Source: Modestobacter sp. VKM Ac-2986
Lineage (GTDB): Bacteria > Actinomycetota > Actinomycetes > Mycobacteriales > Geodermatophilaceae
Assembly: GCF_026967795.1 (NCBI RefSeq)
Contig: NZ_JAPVBH010000004.1
Span: 434,001 to 498,000, forward strand
DNA: 64,000 bases
Reading direction: 5' to 3'
The notes below the pieces were generated by a model, which saw nothing but the letters and a program-made list of their open reading frames with translations, searched no databases and had not been told where the DNA came from. A program made the position numbers and the translations under genes. Below, one piece after another: positions 16,235 to 25,363 of the stretch. Every line of letters starts with the position of its first letter. Position 1 is the first letter of the stretch.

Positions 16235-17047
16235 TCAGTCCTCGCCGCGCTCCTGCCAGCGGAAGGTGCGCACGCACAGCACCAGGCCCACGACGCACCA
16301 CAGGCCCAGCACGAGCGCGACCCGACCCAGCTCGAAGGAGCCGGCCGGCTCGCGCAGCGCGAGTTCGTCGGGCAGGAAGACCGAGCGCAGCCCCTGGGCC
16401 ATCCACTTGAGCGGGAACAGCGAGGCGATCGTCTGCAGCCAGGTCGGCACCTGGTCGAAGGGCAGGAAGACCCCGGAGATGAACTCCAGCACCAGCGCGA
16501 TCGGGGTTACCGTCGCCGACGCCGAGCGGCTGTTGCGGGCCAGGGTGGAGACGGTGATGCCCAGCAGCGTGCAGGCCGCGGCACCCAGCGCGGCGACCCA
16601 GGCGAAGGTCAGCCAGTCGCGCCCGGACGGCAGGGTGATGCCGTACACGAAGACGCCGATGAGCAGCAGGATCACGATCGTCGCGACGGCGACCGCGAGC
16701 ACCTGCACGACCTTGCCGATGAAGTACGCGCTCTTGGGCATCGGGGTGCCGGACAGGCTCTTCAGCGTGCCGTCGGAGCGCTCACCGGCGATGTGGATCG
16801 CCATGTTCTGCAGGCTCGCGCCGAAGATGCCCACGGCGATGATCCCGGCCATGAAGTACTGCGGGAAGTCGACCCCGGAGCCCAGGTCGTAGTCGAGGAT
16901 CGCGCCCAGGGCCAGCAGCAGGATGACCGGGAAGAACAGCGTGAAGACGACGGACTCGCGCTGCCGGAAGAACTCCTTGAGCTCGACCCCGGCCCGGGTG
17001 CGGACGACGCTGAACAGCGAGGGCAGCGGCCGTTCCACGGTGGTCAT
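16235..17047 (-). CDS. ABC-2 type transporter permease
   Basis: The 270-residue membrane protein has about six helices and the ABC-2 pattern: a cytoplasmic N-terminus (RAGVELKEFFRQRESVVFTL), a first helix, then a cluster of helices containing LLLIGVFVYGITLPSG and GVFLPFDQVPTWLQTIASLFPLKW split across the fifth. The FLPFDQVPxW and PLKW elements are typical of DrrB-like drug or polyketide exporters. Its ATG overlaps the end of the ATPase gene by four bases, so the two form one exporter. The cargo cannot be read from the sequence. Confidence 0.9.
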   Translation of the reverse strand: MTTVERPLPSLFSVVRTRAGVELKEFFRQRESVVFTLFFPVILLLALGAILDYDLGSGVDFPQYFMAGIIAVGIFGASLQNMAIHIAGERSDGTLKSLSGTPMPKSAYFIGKVVQVLAVAVATIVILLLIGVFVYGITLPSGRDWLTFAWVAALGAAACTLLGITVSTLARNSRSASATVTPIALVLEFISGVFLPFDQVPTWLQTIASLFPLKWMAQGLRSVFLPDELALREPAGSFELGRVALVLGLWCVVGLVLCVRTFRWQERGED

Positions 17048-17946
17048 TCGGGTTCGCCGATCATGCGCAGGTACACGTCCTCGAGCGTCGGGCGGGCCAC
17101 GGCCAGGTCGGGCACCTCGCCGGGGAACCGGGCGGCGAGCTCCGCGACGAACGCGGTCGGGGTGGCGGTCTCGGCCGACCGCCGGGCGCCGTCCTCGGTC
17201 CAGTGCACGACCGCCGGGGCCGTGCCGCGCCCACCGAGCTCGGCCGGGACGGCGACCTCGACCAGCCGGCCGCGGGTGATGACCCCGACCCGGTCGGCCA
17301 GCTCCTCGGCCTCGTCCAGGTAGTGGGTGGTGAGCAGCATCGTCGTCCCGAGCTCGCGCAGGGAGCGGATCAGCGACCAGAACTGCCGGCGCGCCTCGGG
17401 GTCGAAGCCGGTGGTCGGCTCGTCCAGGAAGAGCAGCCGAGGGCGGCCGACGATGCCGAGGGCGACGTCGAGCCGACGGCGCTGGCCACCGGAGAGCGTG
17501 CGGCCCCGGGCCCCGGCCTTCTCGGTCAGCCCGACCAGGTCCAGCACCTCGGCGGGGTCGCGCGGGTCGGGGAAGTAGGCGGCCTGCGCGCGCAGCAGCT
17601 CCAGGCAGCTCAGCTGGCTGTCCCCGGCGCCGGACTGCAGCACGATCCCGATGTCGGACTTCCAGCGCCGGTCACCGGTGGCCGGGTCGACGCCGAGCAC
17701 CCGCACCTCACCGCCGTCGCGTCGGCGGTGGCCCTCCAGGATCTCCACGGTGGTGGTCTTGCCGGCACCGTTGGGGCCCAGCAGCGCGAAGATCTCCCCG
17801 CGCCGGATGTCGAGGTCCACGCCGTCGACGGCGTTGCGGTCGCCGTAGCGGCGGACCAGGCCGCGCACCGAGATCGCGGCGTCCGGGTCCAGCGGCGTGC
17901 TCGGGTGCACCGCGCCGGGGACGGTCGCAGCGGGCGTTCGGGTCAC
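17044..17946 (-). CDS. ABC transporter ATP-binding protein (DrrA-like)
   Basis: The 300-residue ATPase has Walker A GPNGAGKTTTVEIL, the signature LSGGQRRRLDVALGI, Walker B LLFLDEPTTGFDP and the switch TTHYLDEAEELADR. A C-terminal extension of about 80 residues matches the DrrA/CcmA drug-exporter group. It pairs with the ABC-2 permease immediately downstream (4-bp overlap). It lies downstream of deoA but is separated from it by a strong hairpin, so it is likely transcribed independently. Confidence 0.93.
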   Translation of the reverse strand: MTRTPAATVPGAVHPSTPLDPDAAISVRGLVRRYGDRNAVDGVDLDIRRGEIFALLGPNGAGKTTTVEILEGHRRRDGGEVRVLGVDPATGDRRWKSDIGIVLQSGAGDSQLSCLELLRAQAAYFPDPRDPAEVLDLVGLTEKAGARGRTLSGGQRRRLDVALGIVGRPRLLFLDEPTTGFDPEARRQFWSLIRSLRELGTTMLLTTHYLDEAEELADRVGVITRGRLVEVAVPAELGGRGTAPAVVHWTEDGARRSAETATPTAFVAELAARFPGEVPDLAVARPTLEDVYLRMIGEPE

Positions 17947-17974
17947 GGGGCGTCAGTGTCCTCCAGGTTTCTGT

Positions 17975-18029
17975 GGCCCCCTCGCAGGGTCCCACCGCGA
18001 GCCTGCGAGTGGCGGGGGGCGAGGGGGCC
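17975..18029 (-). repeat. dispersed hairpin element after deoA
   Basis: A perfect 11-bp outer stem (ggccccctcgc/gcgagggggcc) encloses the family core with ccgcgag and gcgagtgg. It begins nine bases past the deoA stop on the minus strand and probably ends that operon. Confidence 0.75.
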
Positions 18030-18038
18030 CTTCCACCA

Positions 18039-19322
18039 TCAGGCGGTGATGCGGTCCAGGACCAGGGGCAGGGGGACGTCATCGGTGTCGACGCCGATCG
18101 CGCCCTCCAGCGCCTCCAGGGCACGGGCGATGCGGGCCGGGTCGTCGGTCTGCAGCTCCAGCAGGGGCTGCCCGGCGGTGACCTGCTCCCCCACGCCGGC
18201 GGTCCACACGACACCGGCCGCGGCCGACACCGGGTCCTCCTTGCGCGCCCGGCCCGCGCCCAGCCGCCAGGCGGCCACGCCCAGGGCGTAGGCGTCGAGC
18301 TTCGTGAGCGTGCCGGTCGTCGGTGCGGTGACCACGTGCCGCTCGGCCGGCTGCGGCAGCGGCGCGTCGGGGTCCCCGCCCTGGGCGCTGATCATCGCGC
18401 GCCAGACGTCCATCGCGCGGCCGTCGGCCAGGGCGTCGGCGGGGTCGACGTCGGTGCGCCCGACCCCGGCCAGCATCTCCCGGGCCAGCGCCAGGGTCAG
18501 CTCGACGACGTCGGCGGGGCCGCCACCGGCCAGCACCTCCAGCGACTCGGCCACCTCGACGGCGTTGCCGGCGCTGCGGCCCAGCGGGCGGTCCATCGCG
18601 GTCACGAGGGCCACGGTGCGCACCCCGGCCGCCTCGCCCAGCCCGACCATCGTGCGGGCCAGGGTGCGGGCGTCGTCGGCGTCGCGCATGAAGGCCCCGG
18701 AGCCGGTCTTGACGTCCAGGACCAGCGCGTCGGCGCCCTCGGCGATCTTCTTGCTCATGATCGAGCTGGCGATCAGCGGGATCGACTCGACGGTGCCGGT
18801 GACGTCGCGCAGCGCGTAGAGCAGCTTGTCGGCCGGGGCGAGGTCGTTGCCGGCGGCGCAGATCACCGCGCCCACCTCGCGCAGCTGCGCCAGGTAGGCC
18901 TCCTCGTGCACGTCGGCCCGCCAGCCGCTGATCGCCTCGAGCTTGTCCAGCGTGCCGCCGGTGTGGCCCAGCCCGCGGCCGGACAGCTGCGGCACGGCCA
19001 CCCCGCAGGCGGCGACCAGCGGCGCCAGGGGCAGGGTGATCTTGTCGCCCACGCCGCCGGTGGAGTGCTTGTCGGCGGTGGGGCGGCCCAGCGAGGTGAG
19101 GTCCTTGCGGACGCCGGAGTCGATCATCGACTGCGTCCACACGGCCAGCTCGTCGGGCGACATGCCGCGGAAGAAGACCGCCATGAGCAGCGCGCTCATC
19201 TGCTCGTCGGGCACCTGCCCCGCGGTGTAGGCGCCGATGACCCAGCGGATCTGCTCGGCGCTCAGGCCCACGCCGTCCCGCTTGGCCCGGATGACGTCGA
19301 TGGCGTCGAACGGGGCGGTCAC
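18039..19322 (-). CDS. deoA: thymidine/pyrimidine-nucleoside phosphorylase
   Basis: The product phosphorolyses thymidine, deoxyuridine or uridine to the base and (deoxy)ribose 1-phosphate. The 427-residue protein has the family signature SGRGLGHTGGTLDKLEAISG (about 110-130), the phosphate-binding KHSTGGVGDK and the conserved DVKTGSGAFM. The GTG start overlaps the cdd stop by GTGA and gives the typical N-terminus FDAIDVIRAKRDG. It is the last gene of the nucleoside operon. The uracil it frees can go to Upp and the deoxyribose phosphate to DeoC. Confidence 0.95.
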   Translation of the reverse strand: MTAPFDAIDVIRAKRDGVGLSAEQIRWVIGAYTAGQVPDEQMSALLMAVFFRGMSPDELAVWTQSMIDSGVRKDLTSLGRPTADKHSTGGVGDKITLPLAPLVAACGVAVPQLSGRGLGHTGGTLDKLEAISGWRADVHEEAYLAQLREVGAVICAAGNDLAPADKLLYALRDVTGTVESIPLIASSIMSKKIAEGADALVLDVKTGSGAFMRDADDARTLARTMVGLGEAAGVRTVALVTAMDRPLGRSAGNAVEVAESLEVLAGGGPADVVELTLALAREMLAGVGRTDVDPADALADGRAMDVWRAMISAQGGDPDAPLPQPAERHVVTAPTTGTLTKLDAYALGVAAWRLGAGRARKEDPVSAAAGVVWTAGVGEQVTAGQPLLELQTDDPARIARALEALEGAIGVDTDDVPLPLVLDRITA

Positions 19323-19732
19323 GCCTGACGCTCCGCGGCGGCGACCAGGTCGTCGGGGCCGAAGGCGTCGGGCAGCACCTGGCTCATCGGCACGATGCCC
19401 AGCGAGACGGTCTCGATCAGCATGTCGCGGCCGCCGTGCTCCCACAGCAGCTGCCGGCAGCGGCCGCAGGGCATCAGCGGCCGGCCGTCGCCGCCCACGC
19501 AGGCCACGGCGACCAGCCGGCCGCCGCCGGTGCGGGCCAGGTCGGAGACCATGCCGCACTCGGCGCACAGCCCCAGGCCGTAGGAGGCGTTCTCGACGTT
19601 GCAGCCGGTGACCACCCGGCCGTCGTCGACCAGCCCGGCCACGCCCACGGGGAACTGCGAGTAGGGCGCGTAGGCGTGCCCCATCGCCTCGCGGGCGGCA
19701 CCGCGCAGGGCGTCCCAGTCGATGTCGGCCAC
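19319..19732 (-). CDS. cdd: cytidine deaminase
   Basis: The product hydrolyses cytidine and deoxycytidine to uridine and deoxyuridine. The 137-residue protein is the normal size for the tetrameric type. It carries NVENASYGLGLCAE with the catalytic glutamate of the CAE motif, and PCGRCRQLLWEHG with two zinc cysteines. It sits between the permease gene (1-base overlap at 19732) and deoA (4-bp overlap), in the order that lets cytidine become uridine and then uracil. Confidence 0.95.
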   Translation of the reverse strand: MADIDWDALRGAAREAMGHAYAPYSQFPVGVAGLVDDGRVVTGCNVENASYGLGLCAECGMVSDLARTGGGRLVAVACVGGDGRPLMPCGRCRQLLWEHGGRDMLIETVSLGIVPMSQVLPDAFGPDDLVAAAERQA

Positions 19733-21009
19733 TAGTGCTCTCCTCGTCGGTAGACCAGGCCGTCGGCCTTCGGTGGGCGCAGCCGCTGGGAGGCCAGCGA
19801 CAGCACCAGCAGCGTGATCAGGTGCGGGGTGAAGGAGACCAGGCCCTCGGGCAGCTCGTCGATGGTCAGGTAGCCGACCAGCGCCGCCACCGCGAACACC
19901 GCGGCCACCACGGCCTGGGTGGTCTTGCGCCGGATCCCCTGCCAGATCGCCACGCCCAGCAGCAGGACGGCGATGAGCAGGAACAGCGCGACGACGGCGG
20001 TGCGGCTGCGCAGCTGCAGGGCGTCGGAGAAGCCGAACAGGCCCGCGCCCGCGGCCAGCCCGCCCGGCCGCCAGTTGCCGAAGATCAGCGCGGCGAGGCC
20101 GATGAAGCCACGGCCACCGGTCTGGCCCTCGCGGTAGATCGTGGCGATGAAGACCAGGAAGACACCGCCCAGGCCGGCCAGCGCGCCGGAGATGATGACG
20201 GCGATGTACTTGAGCCGGTAGACGGGCACGCCCAGGGAGTCGGCCGCGGCCGGGTTCTCACCGCACGAGCGCAGCCGCAGGCCGAAGGCCGTGCGCCACA
20301 GCAGCAGGTACACCGCCGGCACGAGCGCCACGGCGAGCACGGTGAGCACGCCGACGCCGCTGGTGAACCCGCGCAGCAGGCCCGCCAGGTCCGACAGCAG
20401 GAACCAGTGCCGGTTCTCCAGGTCGCCCAGCAGGTCCGGTCCCGACGACAGCACCGGCAACGAGAAGCTCGGTGGTGAGGACGACAGCGACGGCGACTGG
20501 GTGACGCCACCGCCGGCGGGGTTGTCGGTGTAGACCAGCTCGGAGAGGAAGCGGACGACGCCGTCGGCCAGGATGTTGATCGCGACGCCGGAGACCACGT
20601 GGTCGACGCCGAAGGTCACCGTGGCGATCGCGTGCAGCAGCCCACCGGCGGCCCCGAAGACGGCTCCGCCGATCAGCGCGCCGCCCCAGCCCCACTGGTA
20701 ACCGGCGTAGCCCGCGCCCCAGGTGCCCAGCACCATCATGCCCTCGAGGCCGATGTTGACCACGCCCGCGCGCTCGGAGAACAGCCCGCCCAGCGCCACC
20801 AGCACCAGCGGGACGGCGAGCAGCAGCGCGGCGGAGAACGTCGAGGACGACGTCAGCGCCTGCTCGCCGGAGATCACGCGCACGGCGGAGACCAGCACGA
20901 CCAGGCCGACCAGCAGGTAGGCCAGCTTGCGCGAGCGGGAGCCGCCGAACACCCGGTCGGTCAACGTCCCGCGACCACTGGTCGCCGGCGTCTTCATCGC
21001 GGTGCTCAT
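19732..21009 (-). CDS. nucleoside ABC transporter permease 2 (BPD_transp_2)
   Basis: The 425-residue membrane protein has about ten helices and belongs to the BPD_transp_2 permeases. GLFSERAGVVNIGLEGMMVLG is the characteristic loop (split by the helix start), and GRGFIGLAALIFGNWRPGG is a second conserved segment. The start is the ATG that overlaps the end of the other permease by four bases. Residues about 175-200 contain a Pro/Ser-rich periplasmic loop (SPSLSSSPPSFSLP). It is the second half of the importer channel together with the 21006-22256 permease. Confidence 0.93.
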   Translation of the reverse strand: MSTAMKTPATSGRGTLTDRVFGGSRSRKLAYLLVGLVVLVSAVRVISGEQALTSSSTFSAALLLAVPLVLVALGGLFSERAGVVNIGLEGMMVLGTWGAGYAGYQWGWGGALIGGAVFGAAGGLLHAIATVTFGVDHVVSGVAINILADGVVRFLSELVYTDNPAGGGVTQSPSLSSSPPSFSLPVLSSGPDLLGDLENRHWFLLSDLAGLLRGFTSGVGVLTVLAVALVPAVYLLLWRTAFGLRLRSCGENPAAADSLGVPVYRLKYIAVIISGALAGLGGVFLVFIATIYREGQTGGRGFIGLAALIFGNWRPGGLAAGAGLFGFSDALQLRSRTAVVALFLLIAVLLLGVAIWQGIRRKTTQAVVAAVFAVAALVGYLTIDELPEGLVSFTPHLITLLVLSLASQRLRPPKADGLVYRRGEH

Positions 21010-22256
21010 GCCCCTGCTCCCTCTCGCTGGTCGCTGCGGCCGCCCTGACCGGTGGCGGTGCGCAGCCCCGGTCCGGTGCCCGAGCCCGGGCCGTCGTCCG
21101 GCGGGGGTCCGCCGTCGGGACCCTGGCCGCCGCCGGTGCTGCCGTCGCCGGCGGTCGGCGGGGCGACGGCGTTGCCGCGCTCGGCCGAGCGGCGGGTGAG
21201 CCGGCGGGAGACCTCGTTGGCCACGACGACCGACAGCACGATCGTGCCCTGGATGATCGTGACCACCGAGGCCGGGATGTCGGCGAACTGCAGCGGGATG
21301 GCCGCGCGGTCCAGGAAGCCGAACAGCAGCGCGCCGAGGGCGATCCCGAGCGGGGAGTTGCGGCCCAGCAGGGCGACCGCGATGCCCAGGAAGCCCAGGC
21401 CGGCGGTGAACTCGGTGCCGTAGCTGCGCTGGTCGCCCAGCAGGTCCGGCAGGCCGATCAGCCCGGCGATGGCGCCGGAGATCAGCATCGTCTTGACCAC
21501 CATGCCGCGGGCGTCGACGCCGCTGGCGGTGGCCGCCGAGGGCGACAGTCCGCTGGCCCGCAGGTCGAAGCCGAAGCGGGTGCGCTTGATCAGCACCGAG
21601 ACCACGATGCCGGCCACCACCGCGACCAGCAGGAAGCCGTACAGCTCGGTGCGCGGCTGGGCCAGGCCGAGGGCGCCGAGCAGCCCGTTGAGGCCGGGGA
21701 ACCAGCCCGACTCCGGGATGGGCGTGGTGGTGATGATCTGCGCGCCCTCGGGGCTGCCGCGCAGCGGGCCGGTGAGCAGGAACGAGGCGATGCCGAGGGC
21801 GATGAAGTTCAGCATGATCGAGCTGATCACCTCGCTCACGCCGCGGGTCACCTTCAGCACCGCGACGATGCCGGCCCAGATCGCGCCCACCGCCATGGCG
21901 ACCACGATGATCAGGAGCAGATGCAGCGGGCCGGGCAGCGCGACGGCCGCACCCACCGCGGCGGCCATGATCGTGGCGAGCCGGTACTGGCCCTCGACGC
22001 CGATGTTGAACAGGCCCATCCGGAAGGCCACCGACACCGCGAGGCCGGCGAGGAACAGCGGCACGGCCCGGTTGAGGACCACCACGATCGCCTGCGTCTG
22101 CTGGCTCGGGGTGTCGCCGAAGTCGAACATGACCCGGACGGCGGCGAACGGGTCCTCCCCGATCAGGGAGATGACGACGCCGGAGATGACCAGGGCGACG
22201 AGGATGGCCAGCACCGGCGCGAACAGCGCCAGGCCGATCCTGCGCAGGGCGTTCAC
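21006..22256 (-). CDS. nucleoside ABC transporter permease 1 (BPD_transp_2)
   Basis: The 416-residue membrane protein has about nine helices and the family loop FRMGLFNIGVEGQYRLATIM. A second conserved segment is GLGFLGIAVALLGRNSPLGI. The last 50 residues are a Gly/Asp/Pro-rich cytoplasmic tail. It overlaps the ATPase gene and the second permease gene by ATGA at both ends. Transporters of this type with a BMP lipoprotein import purine and pyrimidine nucleosides. Confidence 0.93.
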   Translation of the reverse strand: MNALRRIGLALFAPVLAILVALVISGVVISLIGEDPFAAVRVMFDFGDTPSQQTQAIVVVLNRAVPLFLAGLAVSVAFRMGLFNIGVEGQYRLATIMAAAVGAAVALPGPLHLLLIIVVAMAVGAIWAGIVAVLKVTRGVSEVISSIMLNFIALGIASFLLTGPLRGSPEGAQIITTTPIPESGWFPGLNGLLGALGLAQPRTELYGFLLVAVVAGIVVSVLIKRTRFGFDLRASGLSPSAATASGVDARGMVVKTMLISGAIAGLIGLPDLLGDQRSYGTEFTAGLGFLGIAVALLGRNSPLGIALGALLFGFLDRAAIPLQFADIPASVVTIIQGTIVLSVVVANEVSRRLTRRSAERGNAVAPPTAGDGSTGGGQGPDGGPPPDDGPGSGTGPGLRTATGQGGRSDQREGAGA

Positions 22257-23788
22257 GCCGCACCCGCCGTCGAGCCGGCGCCGGTCATGTGCGAACCGAG
22301 CTCCTCCGGCGTCAGCGAGGCCGGGTCCAGGGTGGCGACCAGCGCCCCGCGGAGCATGACGTGCAGCGTGTCCGACAGGCCGATCAGCTCGTCGAGGTCC
22401 GCCGAGACCAGCACGATCCCCATCCCCTCAGCGCGGGCGTCCTTGAGCAGTTCCCAGATGACCGACTGGGCGCCGACGTCGACGCCGCGGGTCGGGTGGG
22501 CGGCGATGAGCAGCCGCGGCGAGGCGCTCATCTCCCGCCCGACGATCAGCTTCTGCTGGTTGCCACCGGACAGCGCCACGGCCGCGGTGTCGGGGCTGGG
22601 GGCCCGGACGTCGTACTCGCGCATGATCCGGGCGGTGTCGGCCCGGGCGCCCTTGCGGTCGATGAAGGCGCCCTTGACCGCCGGCGGGCGGGTCTGGTGG
22701 CCCAGGATGCGGTTCTCCCACAGCGGTGCGTCCAGCAGCATCCCCTGGCGGTGCCGGTCCTCGGGGATGAAGCCCAGGCCCTGCTCGCGGCGACGACGGG
22801 TCGACCAGGCGGCGATGTCGTCGGCGCCCAGCACGATGCTGCCGGCGGCCAGCGGGCGCAGGCCCATGACCGCGTCGACCAGCTCGGCCTGGCCGTTGCC
22901 CTCGACGCCGGCGATGCCGACGACCTCGCCCTCCCGCACGGTGAGCGAGACGTCGTCCACCAGCGCCCGGCCGCCGGGGGCGGAGACGGTCACGCCCCGC
23001 AGCTGCAGCACGGGGACGTCGCGGACGGTCGAGGTGCGGGTCTGCGGCGTGGGCAGCTCCGCACCCACCATCAGCTCGGCGAGCTGCTTGGCCGACGTCG
23101 TCGCCGGGTCCGCGGTGCCCACGGTGGTGCCGCGGCGGATGACGGTGATGGAGTCGGCGACCTTGCGCACCTCGTCCAGCTTGTGCGAGATGAAGATGAC
23201 GGTGAGGCCCTCGCGCTTGAGCTCGGCGAGGTTGCCGAACAGCTCGTCGACCTCCTGCGGGACCAGGACGGCGGTCGGCTCGTCGAGGATCAGCGTGGTC
23301 GCGCCGCGGTAGAGGACCTTGGCGATCTCCACGCGCTGGCGGTCGCCGACGCCGAGGTCCTCGACCAGGGTGTCGGGGTCGAGCCCGAGGGAGTACCGGT
23401 CGGAGATCTCGCGGATGCGGCGGCGGCCCTCGGCCCGGTCCAGCCGCCCGCCCTTCGTCGGCTCGCTGCCGAGCACGACGTTCTCCAGCACGGTGAAGTT
23501 GTCGGCGAGCATGAAGTGCTGGTGCACCATGCCGATGCCGGCGGCGATGGCGTCGGCCGGGCTGCGGAAGGTGACCGGGCGGCCGTCGATGAGGATCTCG
23601 CCCTCGTCGGGGCGGTGCATGCCGTAGAGGGTCTTCATCAGCGTCGACTTGCCGGCGCCGTTCTCCCCGACGATCGCGTGCACCTCGCCGCGGGCCACCC
23701 GCAGCTCGATGTCCTTGTTCGCCACCACGCCGGGGAAGCGCTTGGTGATGCCGCGCAGCTCGACCGCCAGCGGTGCCGAGGTGTTCAA
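22253..23788 (-). CDS. nucleoside ABC transporter ATP-binding protein (two ATPase domains)
   Basis: The 511-residue protein has two fused ATPase halves. The first (about 8-235) has VGENGAGKSTLMKTLYGMH and Walker B TLILDEPTAVL. The second (about 255-500) has a degenerate Walker A, GIAGVEGNGQAELVDAV, and LSGGNQQKLIVGREM. This layout is shared with RbsA and NupA-type importers. The TTG start has GGAG six bases upstream and gives the usual N-terminus VELRGITKRFPGVVAN. It lies 189 nt after the binding-protein gene, with a hairpin in the gap that may lower its expression. Confidence 0.94.
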   Translation of the reverse strand: MNTSAPLAVELRGITKRFPGVVANKDIELRVARGEVHAIVGENGAGKSTLMKTLYGMHRPDEGEILIDGRPVTFRSPADAIAAGIGMVHQHFMLADNFTVLENVVLGSEPTKGGRLDRAEGRRRIREISDRYSLGLDPDTLVEDLGVGDRQRVEIAKVLYRGATTLILDEPTAVLVPQEVDELFGNLAELKREGLTVIFISHKLDEVRKVADSITVIRRGTTVGTADPATTSAKQLAELMVGAELPTPQTRTSTVRDVPVLQLRGVTVSAPGGRALVDDVSLTVREGEVVGIAGVEGNGQAELVDAVMGLRPLAAGSIVLGADDIAAWSTRRRREQGLGFIPEDRHRQGMLLDAPLWENRILGHQTRPPAVKGAFIDRKGARADTARIMREYDVRAPSPDTAAVALSGGNQQKLIVGREMSASPRLLIAAHPTRGVDVGAQSVIWELLKDARAEGMGIVLVSADLDELIGLSDTLHVMLRGALVATLDPASLTPEELGSHMTGAGSTAGAA

Positions 23789-23912
23789 CAGGTTCTCCAG
23801 GGTGCCGGGGTGTCCGCGGGACCAGGGGCGGTCGCGGAGGACGGGCGCGGGACGTCCTCCGGCCGTGAGCGGACCGGACGTCGTCCGACGCGCAGACGGT
23901 ACACACGGAAAA

Positions 23913-23951
23913 CGGCGGGCCGGCTGGCGTGTACCGCCACCCGACCCGCCG
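23913..23951 (-). terminator. nested hairpin between the binding-protein and ATPase genes
   Basis: The outer stem cggcggg/cccgccg encloses tggcg/cgcca. It lies 26 nt past the BMP stop. Such hairpins often protect or partly terminate the binding-protein message so that more lipoprotein than transporter is made. Confidence 0.55.
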
Positions 23952-23977
23952 CCTCCGCAGCGATCAGCGTGCGTCGA

Positions 23978-25060
23978 TCAGGGAGCCGTGGGGACCGTGA
24001 TCGTGCCGGCGGTGATCTGCGCGGCGTACTCGTCGATCTGGGGCTTGATGTCGTCGATGAACCCGCCGGTGGTCGACAGGCCGACGCCCTCGGTGGAGAG
24101 GTCGTTGACGATGTCGCTGCCGCCGGTGATCGAGCCCTCGCTGAAGTCGGTGATGAACCCCTGCACGGCGTTGTCGACCCGCTTGAGCATCGAGGTCATG
24201 ATCACGGCCTTCTGGGCCGGGTCGTCGACGGTCTCGTACTGGTCGGAGTCGACACCGATCGCACGCTTGCCGGAGGCGGCGGCGGCGGTGAAGACACCAC
24301 CACCGGAGGCGCCGGCGGCGTGGTAGATGATGTCGGCGCCGGCGTCGAAGATGCCCTGGGCCACGATCTGGCCGCGTGCGGGGTCGGCGAAACCGGAGAA
24401 GTCACCGGCCGGGGAGATGTACTGGACGTCGACCTGGATGCCCGGCTTGGCGGCCTCGGCACCGGCCGCGAAGCCGGCCTGGAAGGTCTGGATCAGCGGG
24501 GTCTCCACGCCACCGACGAAGCCCACGTGGTTCGCGGTGGACTTCAGCGCCGCGGCGGCTCCGGCGAGGAACGAGCCCTGCTCGGAGGCGAACTGCAGGC
24601 CGGTCACGTTGCCGGCGCCCAGCGGCTGGCCGTCGGGGCCGACGCCGCTGGAGTCGACGATCGCGAAGGTCGTGTCCGGGAACTCGCTGGCGATGTCGCC
24701 GATGATGTCGCCGTAGGCGAACCCGACCGCGATGACCGGGTTGAAGCCCTGCTCGGCCAGCTGCGAGAGCAGCTCGGGCCGGTTGGAGGCGTCCTCGTTG
24801 GGGGTGAGGTCGCGCAGCTCGCCGCCGAGCTCGTTGACCGCGTTCTCCATGCCCGCGAAGGCGGAGTCGTTGAACGAGTTGTCGCCGCGGCCGCCGGTGT
24901 CGTAGGCCAGGCCGACCTTCAGGGCGGCGCCACTGGCGCTGCCGCCGGCGCTGCCGCTGCTGGCGGTGCCGCCGCTGGTCTCGTCACTGGCACAGGCCGA
25001 CAGGGCCATGCCACCGGCCAGCAGCAGTGCTGCGGCCTTCATCCCACGCGCTCGGCGCAA
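23978..25060 (-). CDS. BMP-family nucleoside-binding lipoprotein
   Basis: This is the extracellular substrate-binding subunit of the nucleoside importer. The 360-residue precursor has a basic N-terminus (RRARG), a hydrophobic stretch and the lipobox LSAC. A Ser/Gly-rich linker follows, then the BMP domain beginning KVGLAYDTGGRGDNSFND. Conserved segments include DTTFAIVDSS, QGSFLAGAAAAL, VGFVGGVETP and YHAAGASGGGVF. I chose TTG because AGAGGAG stands six bases before it; the ATG 18 bases downstream would also leave a usable signal peptide. It is the first gene of the nucleoside operon. Confidence 0.94.
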   Translation of the reverse strand: MRRARGMKAAALLLAGGMALSACASDETSGGTASSGSAGGSASGAALKVGLAYDTGGRGDNSFNDSAFAGMENAVNELGGELRDLTPNEDASNRPELLSQLAEQGFNPVIAVGFAYGDIIGDIASEFPDTTFAIVDSSGVGPDGQPLGAGNVTGLQFASEQGSFLAGAAAALKSTANHVGFVGGVETPLIQTFQAGFAAGAEAAKPGIQVDVQYISPAGDFSGFADPARGQIVAQGIFDAGADIIYHAAGASGGGVFTAAAASGKRAIGVDSDQYETVDDPAQKAVIMTSMLKRVDNAVQGFITDFSEGSITGGSDIVNDLSTEGVGLSTTGGFIDDIKPQIDEYAAQITAGTITVPTAP

Positions 25061-25363
25061 GACGCTCTCCTCTCTCAGAGGGCGCGCCCGACGGTCGTCG
25101 GCCGCGCCCCGGTGCGGTGTGTGGTGCAGCTCCCCGCCGTCGGCGTACCGCTGGTCGAGCGGTGCGCCGTGGCGACGGCGACCCAGGCACGCTAACTGCG
25201 GCCCCGGTCGACATGACCCCCCGGAGAACGGATAGAGACCCGATCGTTGCCAACGGGCGACACCACGGACACACCGGACGCCGATGCGTGAGACGGGGCG
25301 CACACCTGGTGGGCGGACCGGTCCGTCCGGGCCCTCCCGCGCGCGGCGGGTTAGCGTCCGGTC
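25061..25363. promoter_or_regulatory. divergent region between the nucleoside importer and the carboxypeptidase
   Basis: No gene is seen. On the minus strand a TTAGCGT sequence near 25190 may be the importer -10, giving a leader of about 125 nt. A stem gggcgcg/cgcgccc (25080-25109), enclosing cgacggtcgtcg, lies just upstream of the importer ribosome site. On the plus strand TAGCGT (25352-25357) serves the carboxypeptidase gene. I recognise no riboswitch. Confidence 0.4.
25352..25357 (+). promoter_or_regulatory. -10 hexamer TAGCGT, leaderless promoter of the D,D-carboxypeptidase gene
   Basis: TAGCGT is followed by CCGGTC and the ATG, so transcription should begin at or next to the start codon. 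No ribosome-binding site is present. Confidence 0.5.

Noticed and set aside
22289-25195. 968-residue open frame on the plus strand opposite the nucleoside importer
   Set aside because: Composition is that of an antisense shadow; the minus strand carries complete ATPase and BMP motifs.
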